A stretch of 64,000 nt of DNA from Vulcanimicrobiota bacterium (GCA_019235995.1 JAFAJV010000078.1:1-64000); one strand, 5' to 3'. Positions 16,685 to 25,074 are shown, counted from the stretch's first letter. Notes: generated by a model not told the origin, from the letters alone. Program-made: numbers and translations.

Positions 16685-17586
16685 AGCGAGTCGTTTCGGT
16701 GTCGCTGGGCTCGAGCCGCCGCGACCATCGCGCGCGGATCCGCCTGTTGGGCGAAGAGTTCGACATCGCGCGGGTGGGGATGGACGGCAAGCTCGACGCG
16801 GCCATTGCGAAAGTGCACGAGCTCGACGGCGAGGTCGACGCGATCGGACTGGGCGGCATCGACGTCTACCTCTACGCGGGTCGCCATCGCTACGCGCTGC
16901 GCGACGGCCTGCGGCTGCTCGAGGCGGCTAACGTGACGCCAATCGTCGACGGAAGCGGCCTGAAGAACACGCTGGAACGCGAGGCCGTACGCTTCATGCA
17001 GGACGAGCTCGGCATCAGCCTGCGCGGCAAGCGCGTGCTGATGGTCAGCGCGCTGGATCGCTTCGGGATGGCGCAGGCGCTCGTCGACGCGGGAGCCGAC
17101 GTCCTGTTCGGCGACTTCATCTTCGCCCTGGACAAAGACATGCCGGTGCGCGACCTCCACGAGTTCGAGAAGATGGCGGAGAAGTATCTGCCCGACGCGT
17201 GTAAGTTGCCGTTCCAATTCTTCTATCCCACGGGAAAGAAGCAAGAAAAGCCGCCGGAGCCGAAATATCCCCAGTACTACGACGACGCCGAGATCATCGC
17301 CGGCGACTTCCATTTCATGCGCCAATTCATGCCCGAGCGGCTTGACGACAAGATCGTCTTGACGAACACGGTCACGGACGACGACGTCGAGGAGCTCGCC
17401 GCGCGCGGCATACGGATGCTGATCACTACGACGCCGGATATCGGCGGCCGGTCGTTCGGGACGAACGTTCTCGAGGCCGCGCTGCTGGCGCTGCTCGGAA
17501 AGCAATGGAGCGAGGTCGTGCCGTCGGATTACGAACGCGTGCTGCACGAGCTTGCGCTGAAACCCCGCGTCGTTAAGACGGATTAG
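16681..17586 (+). CDS. Conserved protein of the 'quinate 5-dehydrogenase' label, function unknown
   Basis: 301 residues, ATG overlapping the preceding stop (ATGA). The start MKRVVSVSLGSSRRDHRARI and the segments DAIGLGGIDVYLYAGRHRYALRD and PIVDGSGLKNTLEREAV are distinctive and, from memory, belong to a family often labelled quinate 5-dehydrogenase in genome annotation. No GxGxxG nucleotide-binding motif is visible, so the label is doubtful. A charged linker with Pro and Lys (TGKKQEKPPEPKYPQYYDD) lies near residue 190. It is the last gene of the five-gene run and always directly follows the AAR-like reductase here, so a shared pathway is likely. Confidence 0.65.
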   Translation: MKRVVSVSLGSSRRDHRARIRLLGEEFDIARVGMDGKLDAAIAKVHELDGEVDAIGLGGIDVYLYAGRHRYALRDGLRLLEAANVTPIVDGSGLKNTLEREAVRFMQDELGISLRGKRVLMVSALDRFGMAQALVDAGADVLFGDFIFALDKDMPVRDLHEFEKMAEKYLPDACKLPFQFFYPTGKKQEKPPEPKYPQYYDDAEIIAGDFHFMRQFMPERLDDKIVLTNTVTDDDVEELAARGIRMLITTTPDIGGRSFGTNVLEAALLALLGKQWSEVVPSDYERVLHELALKPRVVKTD

Positions 17587-17693
17587 GGCCTGGGTATGCT
17601 CCCCCGGCCGGCCCGTCGGTCGCGCAGGAGGCCTTGAAGCGGCCCCCTAGAACAAACGGCGCCAGCGTTGGAGAATACGCCGGCACGTGCTGT

Positions 17694-17711
17694 GGGTTCG
17701 CCCTCGAACCC
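17694..17711 (+). other. Leader hairpin before greA
   Basis: The 141-base gap before greA is GC-rich and holds no gene that can be supported. A perfect 7-bp hairpin (GGGTTCG-CCCT-CGAACCC) sits 16 bases before the greA TTG, just upstream of the GAGGA ribosome site. It lacks a T-run, so it is not a terminator; it could shape translation initiation. Confidence 0.4.
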
Positions 17712-17727
17712 CGATGAGGATCTGTAG

Positions 17728-18237
17728 TTGAACGACAAGGAGATCGTCCTGACCGCGGAAGGTCTATCGAAGCTGGAGCGGGAGCTCGACGAGCTCAAGA
17801 GCGTCCATCGCAAAGAGGTGAACGACCGCATCCGTCAGGCGAAAGAGTACGGCGACCTGAGCGAAAACGCCGAGTACGAAGACGCCAAGCAGGAGCAGGC
17901 GTTCATCGAAGGGCGTATTCTGAAGCTCGAGGCGATGATTCGCAACGCCCGCATCATCGATGAGTCCGAGTATGCCGCGGACGAGGTGCATCTGGGCGCG
18001 GTCGTCAAGGTCAAGGATCTCAAGAACAACGAGTCCTACGAATTTTCAATCGTCGGGTCGGCCGAGGCCGACCCGCCGAATCGGCGCATCTCCAACGAGT
18101 CGCCGCTAGGCAGCGCGCTGATGGGCCACAAGAAGGGCGTTACCGTCGACGTCGCCACGCCGCGCGGCCTCGTCAAATACAAGATCGAGTCGATCAAGAG
18201 CAGCGCACCGAAGAAGGCCGCAAAGAAAGCTTCGTAA
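17728..18237 (+). CDS. greA: Transcription elongation factor GreA
   Basis: 169 residues from TTG 17728, with GAGGA 9 bases upstream. The N-terminal coiled coil (about 1-75) contains LTAEGLSKLERELDELKSVHRKEV and the acidic tip GDLSENAEYEDAK, whose Asp/Glu residues promote RNA cleavage by RNA polymerase during arrest. The C-terminal FKBP-like domain has VGSAEADP ... ISNESPLGSALMGHKKG. A Lys/Ala-rich tail (SAPKKAAKKAS) extends slightly beyond the usual end. It is followed three bases later by lysS, a common pairing. Confidence 0.97.
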   Translation: MNDKEIVLTAEGLSKLERELDELKSVHRKEVNDRIRQAKEYGDLSENAEYEDAKQEQAFIEGRILKLEAMIRNARIIDESEYAADEVHLGAVVKVKDLKNNESYEFSIVGSAEADPPNRRISNESPLGSALMGHKKGVTVDVATPRGLVKYKIESIKSSAPKKAAKKAS

Positions 18238-18240
18238 CAC

Positions 18241-19737
18241 TTGGAAGAATTCGGCAAGACCGAAGCAGCACTCGTGGCGGCCAGACGTGAGAATCTGGCC
18301 GCTTTGCGTTCTCGGGGGAAGGATCCGTTCGCGCAGCGGCGCGCCGAGGTGACGGCGACCGCCGGCGAGCTGTTGGAGCGCTACGGCTTTCTTGCAGCTA
18401 CGCAGGACGCGGCCGCCGAGCAATGGAGCCTCGCGGGCCGGATCCTCTCGAAGCGCACGATGGGGAAGACGATCTTCGCCGACCTCGGGGACCGCACGAG
18501 CCGGCTGCAGCTCTACGTGCGCAAGCAGGACGTCGGCGAAGACGGCTTCGCCGACTGGAACGACCTCGACCGCGGGGATCTCGTCGCCGTGCGCGGCTAC
18601 ATGTTTCGCACCAAGCTGGGCGAGCTGACGCTGCACGTCACGGCGTTTCGCGCGATCGGCAAGGCCCTGCGGCCGCTGCCCGACAAGTGGCACGGGCTCC
18701 AGGACGTCGAGAAGCGCTATCGGCAGCGTTACGTCGACTTGATCGTCAATCCGGACGTCCGCGACACGCTGGTGATGCGCAGTCGCTTGATCGCCGAGAT
18801 GCGCCGCTTCATCGACGGAGCGGGCTTCTACGAGGTGGAGACGCCCACGCTATTGCACCTCGCGGGGGGAGCCGCGGCGCGACCGTTCGTGACGCACTGC
18901 AACGCCCTCGATAAGGCGATGCAGCTGCGCATCGCGACGGAGCTCAATCTCAAGCGGCTGATCGTCGCCGGGCTCGAACGCGTATACGAGATCGGCCGAA
19001 TCTTCCGCAACGAGGGCATCGACACGACGCACAACCCCGAGTTCACCATGCTCGAGCTCTATGCGGCGTATTGGGACGTCTCCGATATGATGGAGTTCAA
19101 CGAGGCGCTGATCGCGCATCTCGTTTCGGTCGCGACCGACGGCGGCACCGATCTGCCGCACGGCGACGGCGCCATCTCCTTCCAGCGGCCCTTCGCGCGC
19201 ATCGAGTATCTCGACGCGATGGCGCAATGCAGCGGCGGACGATACACGCGCGAGCGGCTGCTCGACTCCGTCGCAGCGCAGCAGATCCTGGGCGAGCTCG
19301 GCCTGCCGGCCTCGCCGACGCACGGCCACGCGCTCGACAAGATCTTCGAGCGCGTCGTCGAGCCGAGTCTGATCGTTCCGACGTTCGTCAGCGGCTATCC
19401 GGTCGTGATCTCGCCGCTCGCGAAGCGCCGCGCGGACGACCCGGAGATCGCGGACCGCTACGAGCTGTTCTGCGCCACCATGGAGATCTCCAACGCGTTC
19501 ACCGAGCTCAACGATCCCGACGACCAGCGCGCGCGTTTCGACGCGCAAGTGAGCGAGCGTCTCGCGGGAAACGAAGAGATTCCCGAGCCGGATTGGGACT
19601 ACGTTCGCGCGCTCGAATACGGCATGCCGCCGACCGCGGGCATCGGCGTCGGCGTCGACCGGCTGATCATGCTGCTGACCAACGCGCGCTCCATTCGCGA
19701 CGTGCTGCTCTTCCCGCTGCAGCGTCAGCACGGATGA
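18241..19737 (+). CDS. lysS: Lysyl-tRNA synthetase, class II
   Basis: 498 residues from TTG 18241. Domains: N-terminal helical part, OB-fold anticodon-binding domain (about 60-160), and class II catalytic domain. Motif 1 region ([26 protein letters not shown]), motif 2 ([20 protein letters not shown]) and motif 3 ([14 protein letters not shown]) are complete. Charges tRNA-Lys. It lies directly after greA and overlaps the acid phosphatase gene (ATGA). Spelling of the conserved [10 protein letters not shown] segment differs mildly from the common PF.THHN form. Confidence 0.96.
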   Translation: MEEFGKTEAALVAARRENLAALRSRGKDPFAQRRAEVTATAGELLERYGFLAATQDAAAEQWSLAGRILSKRTMGKTIFADLGDRTSRLQLYVRKQDVGEDGFADWNDLDRGDLVAVRGYMFRTKLGELTLHVTAFRAIGKALRPLPDKWHGLQDVEKRYRQRYVDLIVNPDVRDTLVMRSRLIAEMRRFIDGAGFYEVETPTLLHLAGGAAARPFVTHCNALDKAMQLRIATELNLKRLIVAGLERVYEIGRIFRNEGIDTTHNPEFTMLELYAAYWDVSDMMEFNEALIAHLVSVATDGGTDLPHGDGAISFQRPFARIEYLDAMAQCSGGRYTRERLLDSVAAQQILGELGLPASPTHGHALDKIFERVVEPSLIVPTFVSGYPVVISPLAKRRADDPEIADRYELFCATMEISNAFTELNDPDDQRARFDAQVSERLAGNEEIPEPDWDYVRALEYGMPPTAGIGVGVDRLIMLLTNARSIRDVLLFPLQRQHG

Positions 19738-20423
19738 CGGCGCGACGGATCGTACTCCTCGCGCTGCTGCTCGCGGCCACCGCGCTCGCGCCGCTGTCGC
19801 CGCAGACGGCGACCGGCTACTACTATCTCGACCCGCGCCGGGTCGATCTCGCGATCCTGTTGCCGCCGCCGCCCGAGGCCGGCTCGCCCGAGGCGCGCGC
19901 GGACATGGCCGCGGTGAACGCCGCGGTCTCGGCGCGCAGTCCTGCGCAGCTGCTGCAGGCACGCGAGGCATCGCAGCGCAACGTCTTTTTCTTCGCGCAG
20001 TCGGTGGGGCCGAGCTTCACGCCGGAGCGTCTGCCCTTGACCGCGGCGTTCTTCGCGCGCATCGGCGGCGACGTGCAGCGCCTCGTCCTCTCCGCGAAGG
20101 AATACTGGGAGCGGCCGCGTCCCGGCGGCGCGCCGACGAAACACGGCTCGTATCCGAGCGGTCACGCCGCATTCGCCTCGTCGACCGCGATCCTCTTGGC
20201 GCAGCTGCTGCCGGAGAAGCGCTACGCGATCTTCTCGCAGGCGCGAATCTTCGCGGCGGATCGGGTCATGCTGGGAGTCCACTATCCGACCGACGTCGCT
20301 TCGGGATGGACGGCCGGCACGCTCGCCGCTTATGTGATGATGAACGACGCCGCGTTTCGGCGAGACTTCGCGCGCGTCGAGAACGAGCTGCGCGGCGCGC
20401 ATCTGACCGCGGCGGCACGGTAG
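19734..20423 (+). CDS. Class A-type acid phosphatase (PAP2 family), exported
   Basis: 229 residues from ATG 19734 overlapping the lysS stop. A signal peptide ([23 protein letters not shown]) directs it to the periplasm. The three-part PAP2 signature is intact: KEYWERPRP (Lys122 ... Arg-Pro), GSYPSGHA (about 138-145; His144) and the third motif RVMLGVHYPTDV (Arg177, His183, Asp187). The GSYPSGH spelling and the soluble single-domain form match class A non-specific acid phosphatases (PhoN-like) rather than membrane lipid phosphatases. It would release phosphate from organic phosphates in the periplasm. The truA gene begins within a few bases of its stop. Confidence 0.88.
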   Translation: MTARRIVLLALLLAATALAPLSPQTATGYYYLDPRRVDLAILLPPPPEAGSPEARADMAAVNAAVSARSPAQLLQAREASQRNVFFFAQSVGPSFTPERLPLTAAFFARIGGDVQRLVLSAKEYWERPRPGGAPTKHGSYPSGHAAFASSTAILLAQLLPEKRYAIFSQARIFAADRVMLGVHYPTDVASGWTAGTLAAYVMMNDAAFRRDFARVENELRGAHLTAAAR

Positions 20424-20426
20424 CTC

Positions 20427-21233
20427 ATTAACCTGCGCCTCACCGTCGAGTACGACGGCACGGAGTTTTCTGGGTTCCAGTGGCAGCCGGGGCTGCGCAC
20501 CGTCGCCGGCACGCTCGAGGGCGCGCTCGGGACGCTCTTCGAAGAACCGATCAAGATAACGGGCGCAGGGCGTACCGACGCGGGCGTGCACGCGAGCGGT
20601 CAGGTCGTGTCGTTTGCGGCTCGCCGCGGGGTTCCGCTGGAGCGCTTGGCCGTCGCCCTGAACGCGCTGCTCCCGCGCGACTGCGCGGTGCGCGACGCCG
20701 CGGAGGTCGGAGAGGATTTTTCCGCGCGTTTTTCCGCGCTCGAGCGCACCTACGTCTACGCCGTCTCGAACCAGCGCGAACGCAGCGCGGTGCTCGGGCG
20801 CTACGCGTATCACGTGGCGCGCCCGCTCGACCTCGAGGCGATGCGGGCGGCGGCCGCGTGCCTCGTCGGCGAGCACGACTTCCAGGCTTTCGTCGCGGGC
20901 TCCGCGGGCGTCTCGATCCGCAGCATAACGCGGCTCGCGATCGAGCCGCGCGGGCGGCTGCTGCGCATCGAGGTCGCCGCCGCCGCCTTCCTGCGCCACA
21001 TGGTGCGTGCGGTGGTTGGCGCGGTGCTGGAGTGCGGCAGCGGCCGCCGCAGCGTGCGAGAGCTTGCCGAGGGACTGCAGACCAACCGGCCGGTCGGCGC
21101 CCCGACCGCGCCCGCGCGCGGCCTCTTTTTGGCCGGCGTGCGGTACGACGGGTACGACTCCTTCGCGGAGCCGGCGCCCTTCGGGCCGGGGGCCGGCCGC
21201 CACGCCTTGACGGGGCTCGCGCCTTTCCCGTAG
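20427..21233 (+). CDS. truA: tRNA pseudouridine synthase A, non-canonical start
   Basis: Isomerises uridine 38-40 in tRNA anticodon arms. Starting at ATT 20427 gives 268 residues, the normal length, beginning (I)NLRLTVEYDGTEFSGFQ, the standard TruA N-terminus. Catalytic Asp51 lies in GAGRTDAGVHASGQ; FSARFSALERTYVY, HDFQAF and FLRHMVRAVVGA follow as expected. No in-frame ATG, GTG or TTG exists before GTG 20586, which would delete the catalytic Asp, so a start at ATT 20427 or CTG 20433 is likely. The frame is the same as that of the preceding phosphatase, separated by its TAG, so reinitiation just after that stop is plausible. Confidence 0.93.
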   Translation: MNLRLTVEYDGTEFSGFQWQPGLRTVAGTLEGALGTLFEEPIKITGAGRTDAGVHASGQVVSFAARRGVPLERLAVALNALLPRDCAVRDAAEVGEDFSARFSALERTYVYAVSNQRERSAVLGRYAYHVARPLDLEAMRAAAACLVGEHDFQAFVAGSAGVSIRSITRLAIEPRGRLLRIEVAAAAFLRHMVRAVVGAVLECGSGRRSVRELAEGLQTNRPVGAPTAPARGLFLAGVRYDGYDSFAEPAPFGPGAGRHALTGLAPFP

Positions 21234-21245
21234 GATACGTGGGTT

Positions 21246-21680
21246 GTGCGCACCTATCAGCAGACGACGGCTCAAACCGCCCACGGCTGGTACATCGTGG
21301 ATGCGGCGGGCCAGCGTCTTGGCACGCTCGCGGTCCGAATTGCGCGCGCGCTCTCGGGCAAGCACAAGCCGACCTGGACGCCCCACATTGACGACGGCGA
21401 TCACGTCGTGGTCGTCAACGCCGAGAAGGTCGAGCTCGGCGGACAAAAGTGGAAACAGAAGCTCTACTATCGCCACAGCAACTATCCGGGCGGCCTGAAG
21501 GTGCAGACGGCGCGCGAGCTGGCGGACAAGCATCCGGAGCGAGTGATCGAGAAGGCCGTGCGCGGCATGCTCCCCACCAACCGCATGCGCGACGCGCAGC
21601 TGCGCCGCTTGAGCGTCTACGCCGGCGCGGAGCACCCGCACGGCGCACAGAACCCGGCGCCGCTCCCCGGATCGAACTAG
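21246..21680 (+). CDS. rplM: 50S ribosomal protein L13
   Basis: 144 residues from GTG 21246, preceded by AGGATA. L13 landmarks: WYIVDAAGQRLGTLAVRIARAL near the start, the GDHVVVVNAEKV strand, KLYYRHSNYPGGLK, and AVRGMLPTNRMRDAQLRRLSVYAGAEHPH at the C-terminus. Binds 23S rRNA early in 50S assembly. The rplM-rpsI pair is the conserved bacterial arrangement; truA upstream is also a common neighbour. Only 12 bases separate it from truA, so no room exists for the separate L13 leader known in some lineages. Confidence 0.97.
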   Translation: MRTYQQTTAQTAHGWYIVDAAGQRLGTLAVRIARALSGKHKPTWTPHIDDGDHVVVVNAEKVELGGQKWKQKLYYRHSNYPGGLKVQTARELADKHPERVIEKAVRGMLPTNRMRDAQLRRLSVYAGAEHPHGAQNPAPLPGSN

Positions 21681-21690
21681 GAACGTTCAG

Positions 21691-22089
21691 TTGGACCACG
21701 TCAGCGACCTCATCCAATCCACCGGCCGCCGTAAGCGGGCGGTCGCGCGCGTCAAGCTCACGCTCGGCCAGGGCGTGATCACCGTCAACGGCAAGGCGCT
21801 CGACGAATATTTTTCGCGGCCGCAGCTGCTGCAGATCGTGCGCCAGCCGCTGGAAGCGACGCACAGCGGTTCGCGCTTTGACGTCACGATCAAAGCCGAG
21901 GGCGGCGGCGTTACCGGCCAGGCCGGAGCGATCCGTCACGGCATCGCTCGCGCACTGCTCGCCATCGACGAGTCGCTGAAAGAGCCGCTGCGCCGCAACG
22001 GCTTCCTCACGCGCGATCCGCGCGAAAAAGAGTCGAAGAAGTACGGCCGCAAGCGCGCCCGCAAGCGCTTCCAATACAGCAAACGCTAA
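21691..22089 (+). CDS. rpsI: 30S ribosomal protein S9
   Basis: 132 residues from TTG 21691 with AGGAACG upstream. Has the S9 pattern: TGRRKRAVARVKLTLGQG, VNGKALDEYFSRPQL, GGGVTGQAGAIRHGIARALL, and a basic C-terminus KESKKYGRKRARKRFQYSKR, whose final Lys-Arg reaches the P-site tRNA. Ten bases after rplM. The last codons appear to overlap the start of the following membrane protein gene. Confidence 0.97.
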   Translation: MDHVSDLIQSTGRRKRAVARVKLTLGQGVITVNGKALDEYFSRPQLLQIVRQPLEATHSGSRFDVTIKAEGGGVTGQAGAIRHGIARALLAIDESLKEPLRRNGFLTRDPREKESKKYGRKRARKRFQYSKR

Positions 22090-23138
22090 AGACCGCCGCC
22101 AAGGTCATCGCGATCGCGCTCGGCGCGCTCGCACTGCTGCTTCAACCAAGTCCCGGCTGGATCGAGCGCGCCTACGTCAACGGCGCCTATCCGAGTTGGG
22201 AGCACTTTGCCTTTGAGCTCACTCATCCGCTGCCGTGGTCCCTCGGCGACCCGGCGGCGCTGCTCGGCGTTGCCGCGATCGTGGTGCTGATCGTCCGCTT
22301 CGTTCGCACGCCGTCGCGGTTGCGCGCCTCGAAAGTCGTCGCTCTGCTCCTGAGCTGCGCGGCCGTCGTGGGGATATACGCAATCTGGTTCGAGCTGAGC
22401 TGGGGGTGGAACTACGCCCGGGCTCCGCTCGAGACGCGCGTGCAGTTTTATCCTTCGCGCGTGACGCCGGCGGCCGCGGCGCTCTTGCGCGGCCGCGCGA
22501 TGGCGCGGATGAACGCGCTCGCGGCGGCGGCCCACGCGAACGCAGCGCGGCCGCTCGACGTGGACGCGCTGCGCGCGCAGTGGCTTCCCGCCGTGCAGCG
22601 CGCCGGCGACGACTGGACGCCGCGCGTCGGGCCGCCGAAGCCGACGGTGGCCGACCCCTTCATGGTCGCTACCGGAACGAGCGGCTTCATCAATCCGCTG
22701 ACGCTCAACGTCGCGATGGCATCGGACCTGCTCTGGTTCGAGCGGCCGTTCGATCTCGCGCACGAGTGGAGTCATGACGCCGCCTACGCGCGCGAGGACG
22801 AAGCCAACTACCTCGCGATCGTCACGACGCTGCGCTCACCCGACCCGGCCGTGCAATACTCCGGGTGGTTCGAGCTCTTCTTGTATCTCCCGCAGAAGCG
22901 GCACTACGCGCACCGCGAGTTCGTACCGCTCGTGTGGGACGACTTCGCGGCCCTGCGCCGGCGCAACGCGCGGCACATCAACGCCCTGCTGGCGCACTGG
23001 TCGTGGCGCACGTACAACGCCTATCTCAAGAGCAACCGCGTTGCGTCGGGCGTCGCCAACTACGACGAGGTCACGCGGCTGATGCTCGGCGTGCCGTTCG
23101 ACGCGCAAGGGCTGCCGATCGCGCGCCAACGCCCATAA
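22074..23138 (+). CDS. DUF3810-like membrane protein with a zinc-protease-like HExxH motif, start uncertain
   Basis: About 354 residues if begun at ATA 22074, giving an N-terminus QQTLKTAAKVIAIALGALALLL that forms the first membrane helix; a second hydrophobic segment (LLGVAAIVVLIVR) and a third (VVALLLSCAAVVGIYAIWF) follow before a long soluble part. The first usual start codon is GTG 22281, which would cut off the first helix and the conserved-looking PSPGWIERAYVNGAYPSWEHF. The soluble part has FDLAHEWSHDAAYAREDEANYLAI, matching the DUF3810 pattern HE..H ... REDEAN. Such residues suggest metal binding; activity is unproved. The 3' end is followed by a strong stem-loop. Confidence 0.72.
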   Translation: MQQTLKTAAKVIAIALGALALLLQPSPGWIERAYVNGAYPSWEHFAFELTHPLPWSLGDPAALLGVAAIVVLIVRFVRTPSRLRASKVVALLLSCAAVVGIYAIWFELSWGWNYARAPLETRVQFYPSRVTPAAAALLRGRAMARMNALAAAAHANAARPLDVDALRAQWLPAVQRAGDDWTPRVGPPKPTVADPFMVATGTSGFINPLTLNVAMASDLLWFERPFDLAHEWSHDAAYAREDEANYLAIVTTLRSPDPAVQYSGWFELFLYLPQKRHYAHREFVPLVWDDFAALRRRNARHINALLAHWSWRTYNAYLKSNRVASGVANYDEVTRLMLGVPFDAQGLPIARQRP

Positions 23139-23143
23139 AAGGA

Positions 23144-23169
23144 GCAGGGACCCGAGAACGGGTCCCTGC
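23144..23169 (-). terminator. Strong stem-loop between convergent genes, likely bidirectional terminator
   Basis: A perfect 10-bp stem (GCAGGGACCC / GGGTCCCTGC) with a 6-base loop lies between two converging genes. On the minus strand it is followed by TCCTTTTAT, supporting termination of the WxxGxW gene; on the plus strand the tail is GGGTTGTG, weaker. Confidence 0.75.
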
Positions 23170-23185
23170 GGGTTGTGAACGGAGC

Positions 23186-24328
23186 TTAAATCCGTGGCGG
23201 TTTGTTCTTACCCTGGCCGCCGCCACCGCCACCGGCCGGAGGCTTACCGCCTCCATTCGGATGGCCTTGGCCGCCGCCCGGCGGGCGCTGCCCGCCGCCT
23301 GGGGGCCGCTGTCCGCCTTGATGCATCCCGCCTTGCATGCCGCCGCTGGGCTGGCGATGCGTGGGCTGCGACTGCATCGTGTTCGACGGCTGCTTGTGAT
23401 GCGCCGAGTTCATCGTGTTGTTCGCCGGCGGCTGCTTATGCGTCGTCGTCGGCGCCTTGTTGGTGGTCATGGCCGGCGCTTCCTTATGCGTCGTGGCCGG
23501 CGCCTTATTCGTCGTCGTCGGCACCTTGTTGTTCGCGTTCATCGTGCCTTTGTTGGCTGAAGAACCCTTCATGCTCGCCTGTGCGGCTTGCTTGTCGGAT
23601 GCCGTCACCGGCGCGTACTTGGGCAACTGCTTCGGATCGGTGAACGGCTTCTGCGACGCGGTCACGGGCGGCTTGCCCTTGTTGACGTTCGCGTAGAGGT
23701 TGCGGTCCTGTGCGGCGACGCGTGCCTGGTCCTTTTGAGCGGTCGTCGGCACGCGGCCGTCGCGACGCGCCTCGATCTGCGCCGACGTCGGCCTAGCGGT
23801 AATCCCGCCGTGGCCGCCGTTGTAGCTCACGCGATTGCCGTTGTAGTTGTTGACGACGGTCCTGTTGTAGGTGTTGTGGATGACCGTCCGGTTGACGTTC
23901 ACGACGGCCGTGTTGTAGTTGAAGTTGCTTCCGGCCCACGTGCCGCCGACGAAGCCGGTGCCGAAGTAGCCGAAGCCGTAGTTAACGCCGCCGTAGAAGC
24001 CCACCGTGGGGCCCCAGTAGCCGGCGTTCCAGCCGTAGGCGCCGCCCGAATAGCCCCAGTAGCCCGGGGTCCAGTAGAGACCCACGGACGGCGGAGCCAC
24101 CCAGGTCCCAGGCACCCAGTAATATCCGGCCTGGCCCCAGGCCCAATAGCCGGGGGTCCATTGATAATTCGGATAGGGCGCCGGAGGCATGGAGTAGACC
24201 GGCAGCGGCGGTGGCGGCGAGCCGATCGTGAAGCCCACGCCGACGGTAAACTGTGCCGGCGAGGGCAGCGGTATTGCGGTAATGAGTATTGCCGCGATGA
24301 TTGCGGGGAGCGATCTGATTATTCGCAC
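23186..24328 (-). CDS. Secreted YxWxPGxW-repeat, low-complexity protein
   Basis: 380 residues from a GTG at 24328. The sequence AAAGGAGGAA, a near-perfect Shine-Dalgarno site, lies 5 bases upstream (24331-24340) and decides this start over the in-frame ATG 24352. A signal peptide (IIRSLPAIIAAILITAIPLPSPAQ) is followed by several aromatic repeats of the form Y.W.PGYW / W.PGTW (about residues 60-130), a Asn/Tyr/Gly-rich part, and a Thr/Lys/Pro then Gly/Pro/Gln-rich tail. Proteins with WxxGxW repeats are exported and often surface-associated; mechanism unknown. A TATAAT box lies just upstream. Confidence 0.75.
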   Translation of the reverse strand: MRIIRSLPAIIAAILITAIPLPSPAQFTVGVGFTIGSPPPPLPVYSMPPAPYPNYQWTPGYWAWGQAGYYWVPGTWVAPPSVGLYWTPGYWGYSGGAYGWNAGYWGPTVGFYGGVNYGFGYFGTGFVGGTWAGSNFNYNTAVVNVNRTVIHNTYNRTVVNNYNGNRVSYNGGHGGITARPTSAQIEARRDGRVPTTAQKDQARVAAQDRNLYANVNKGKPPVTASQKPFTDPKQLPKYAPVTASDKQAAQASMKGSSANKGTMNANNKVPTTTNKAPATTHKEAPAMTTNKAPTTTHKQPPANNTMNSAHHKQPSNTMQSQPTHRQPSGGMQGGMHQGGQRPPGGGQRPPGGGQGHPNGGGKPPAGGGGGGQGKNKPPRI

Positions 24329-24350
24329 GTTTCCTCCTTTTCCGGAGACC

Positions 24351-24356
24351 ATTATA
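24351..24356 (-). promoter_or_regulatory. Putative -10 box for the WxxGxW-repeat gene
   Basis: On the minus strand the sequence reads CTAGGC-TATAAT-GG, a perfect -10 hexamer ending 22 bases before the GTG start. No good -35 is visible at 16-18 bases. The rest of the 24357-24526 gap holds no gene. Confidence 0.45.
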
Positions 24357-24526
24357 GCCTAGTGCCCACTCCTCTTTACCCCGCGGACCGGGCGTCGAGG
24401 GCGGTTTCAACCCTATTCTTACCCCTTAATTAGGGCGTTCCAACTCAATCTTCATCCGGCTCTCACGTCACATCCCGGCAAATCTGGGTATGCCCGCCGG
24501 TCAAACCGCATCGCTACGATGGGCGC

Positions 24527-24745
24527 ATGTTTGACGTAGGAGACAGCCTTCGCGACGCCATAGCAGCCGCCCACAGCCGACTGCGCGATGCGCAGATCGC
24601 GATCGCCTCGGCGAACTCCGGCGCGGTGCCGGGACGCGCCGCCGACGCCGCCATGGCGGAGACGGCGCAGGCAGCGATTTTCACCGAGGCACTGCTCGGC
24701 GCGGAGCGCGCGCGCTTCGAAGAGATCAAGGCGGTGGCGAAGTGA
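24527..24745 (+). CDS. Short flagellar rod-like protein, probable minimal FlgB
   Basis: 72 residues, all predicted helical: FDVGDSLRDAIAAAHSRLRDAQIAIASANSG at the N-terminus and a C-terminal helix IFTEALLGAERARFEEIKAV. The two helices flanking a short loop (GAVPGRAAD) match the ends of FlgB, the proximal rod protein, with the central domain missing; usual FlgB is about 110-140 residues. The call rests mainly on position directly before flgC and fliE and on the helix pattern. Its stop overlaps the flgC start. If right, it is one of the smallest rod proteins and would be exported by the type III apparatus encoded downstream. Confidence 0.5.
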   Translation: MFDVGDSLRDAIAAAHSRLRDAQIAIASANSGAVPGRAADAAMAETAQAAIFTEALLGAERARFEEIKAVAK

Positions 24746-25074
24746 CGATCGACCTGCTGGACGCCGCCGCGAGCGGCATGGACGCGCAGCGAGCCGCGCT
24801 GGACGTCGCTGCGCGCAACGTCGCCGCCGCTGAGGCGGCCGGCCCGAACGCCGATTACGCCCGCATGATCCCCGACTTCCGCGTGCTCGACGCGGACGAT
24901 GGCGACGCGCGCGTGCAGTTTACGGGGACGCACACGGAGCGCGGCACCAACGTCGACATTCTCACGGAGATGATCGCCGTGATGAATGCTTCGCGCGCAT
25001 ACGAGTCGGACGCCTCGATCTTCGACGTCGGTAAGACTCTCGCCGAGAAGACGATCGAGCTGGAACGGCTGTGA
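24742..25074 (+). CDS. flgC: Flagellar basal-body rod protein FlgC
   Basis: 110 residues from GTG 24742, shorter than the usual 130-150. The N-terminal helix LDAAASGMDAQRAALDVAARNVAAAEAAGPN keeps the rod-protein D0 pattern (SG...Q...L...A.N.AN), and the C-terminus NVDILTEMIAVMNASRAYESDASIFDVGKTLAEK is the standard rod/hook terminal helix (V...EM..M...RAYE.N). The central part is trimmed. It forms the proximal rod with FlgB, FlgF and FlgG in the periplasm. GTGA overlaps with both neighbours imply coupled translation. Confidence 0.85.
   Translation: MTIDLLDAAASGMDAQRAALDVAARNVAAAEAAGPNADYARMIPDFRVLDADDGDARVQFTGTHTERGTNVDILTEMIAVMNASRAYESDASIFDVGKTLAEKTIELERL

Noticed and set aside
17587-17727. 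Possible tRNA or ncRNA gene with a T-arm-like GGGTTCG...CGAACCC hairpin
   Set aside because: No cloverleaf, no anticodon arm or acceptor stem can be formed around it; kept only as a leader hairpin.
24527-24745. Calling the first cluster gene FliS, FlgN or another chaperone
   Set aside because: Its helices and position before flgC fit a short FlgB better than a chaperone; confidence remains moderate.
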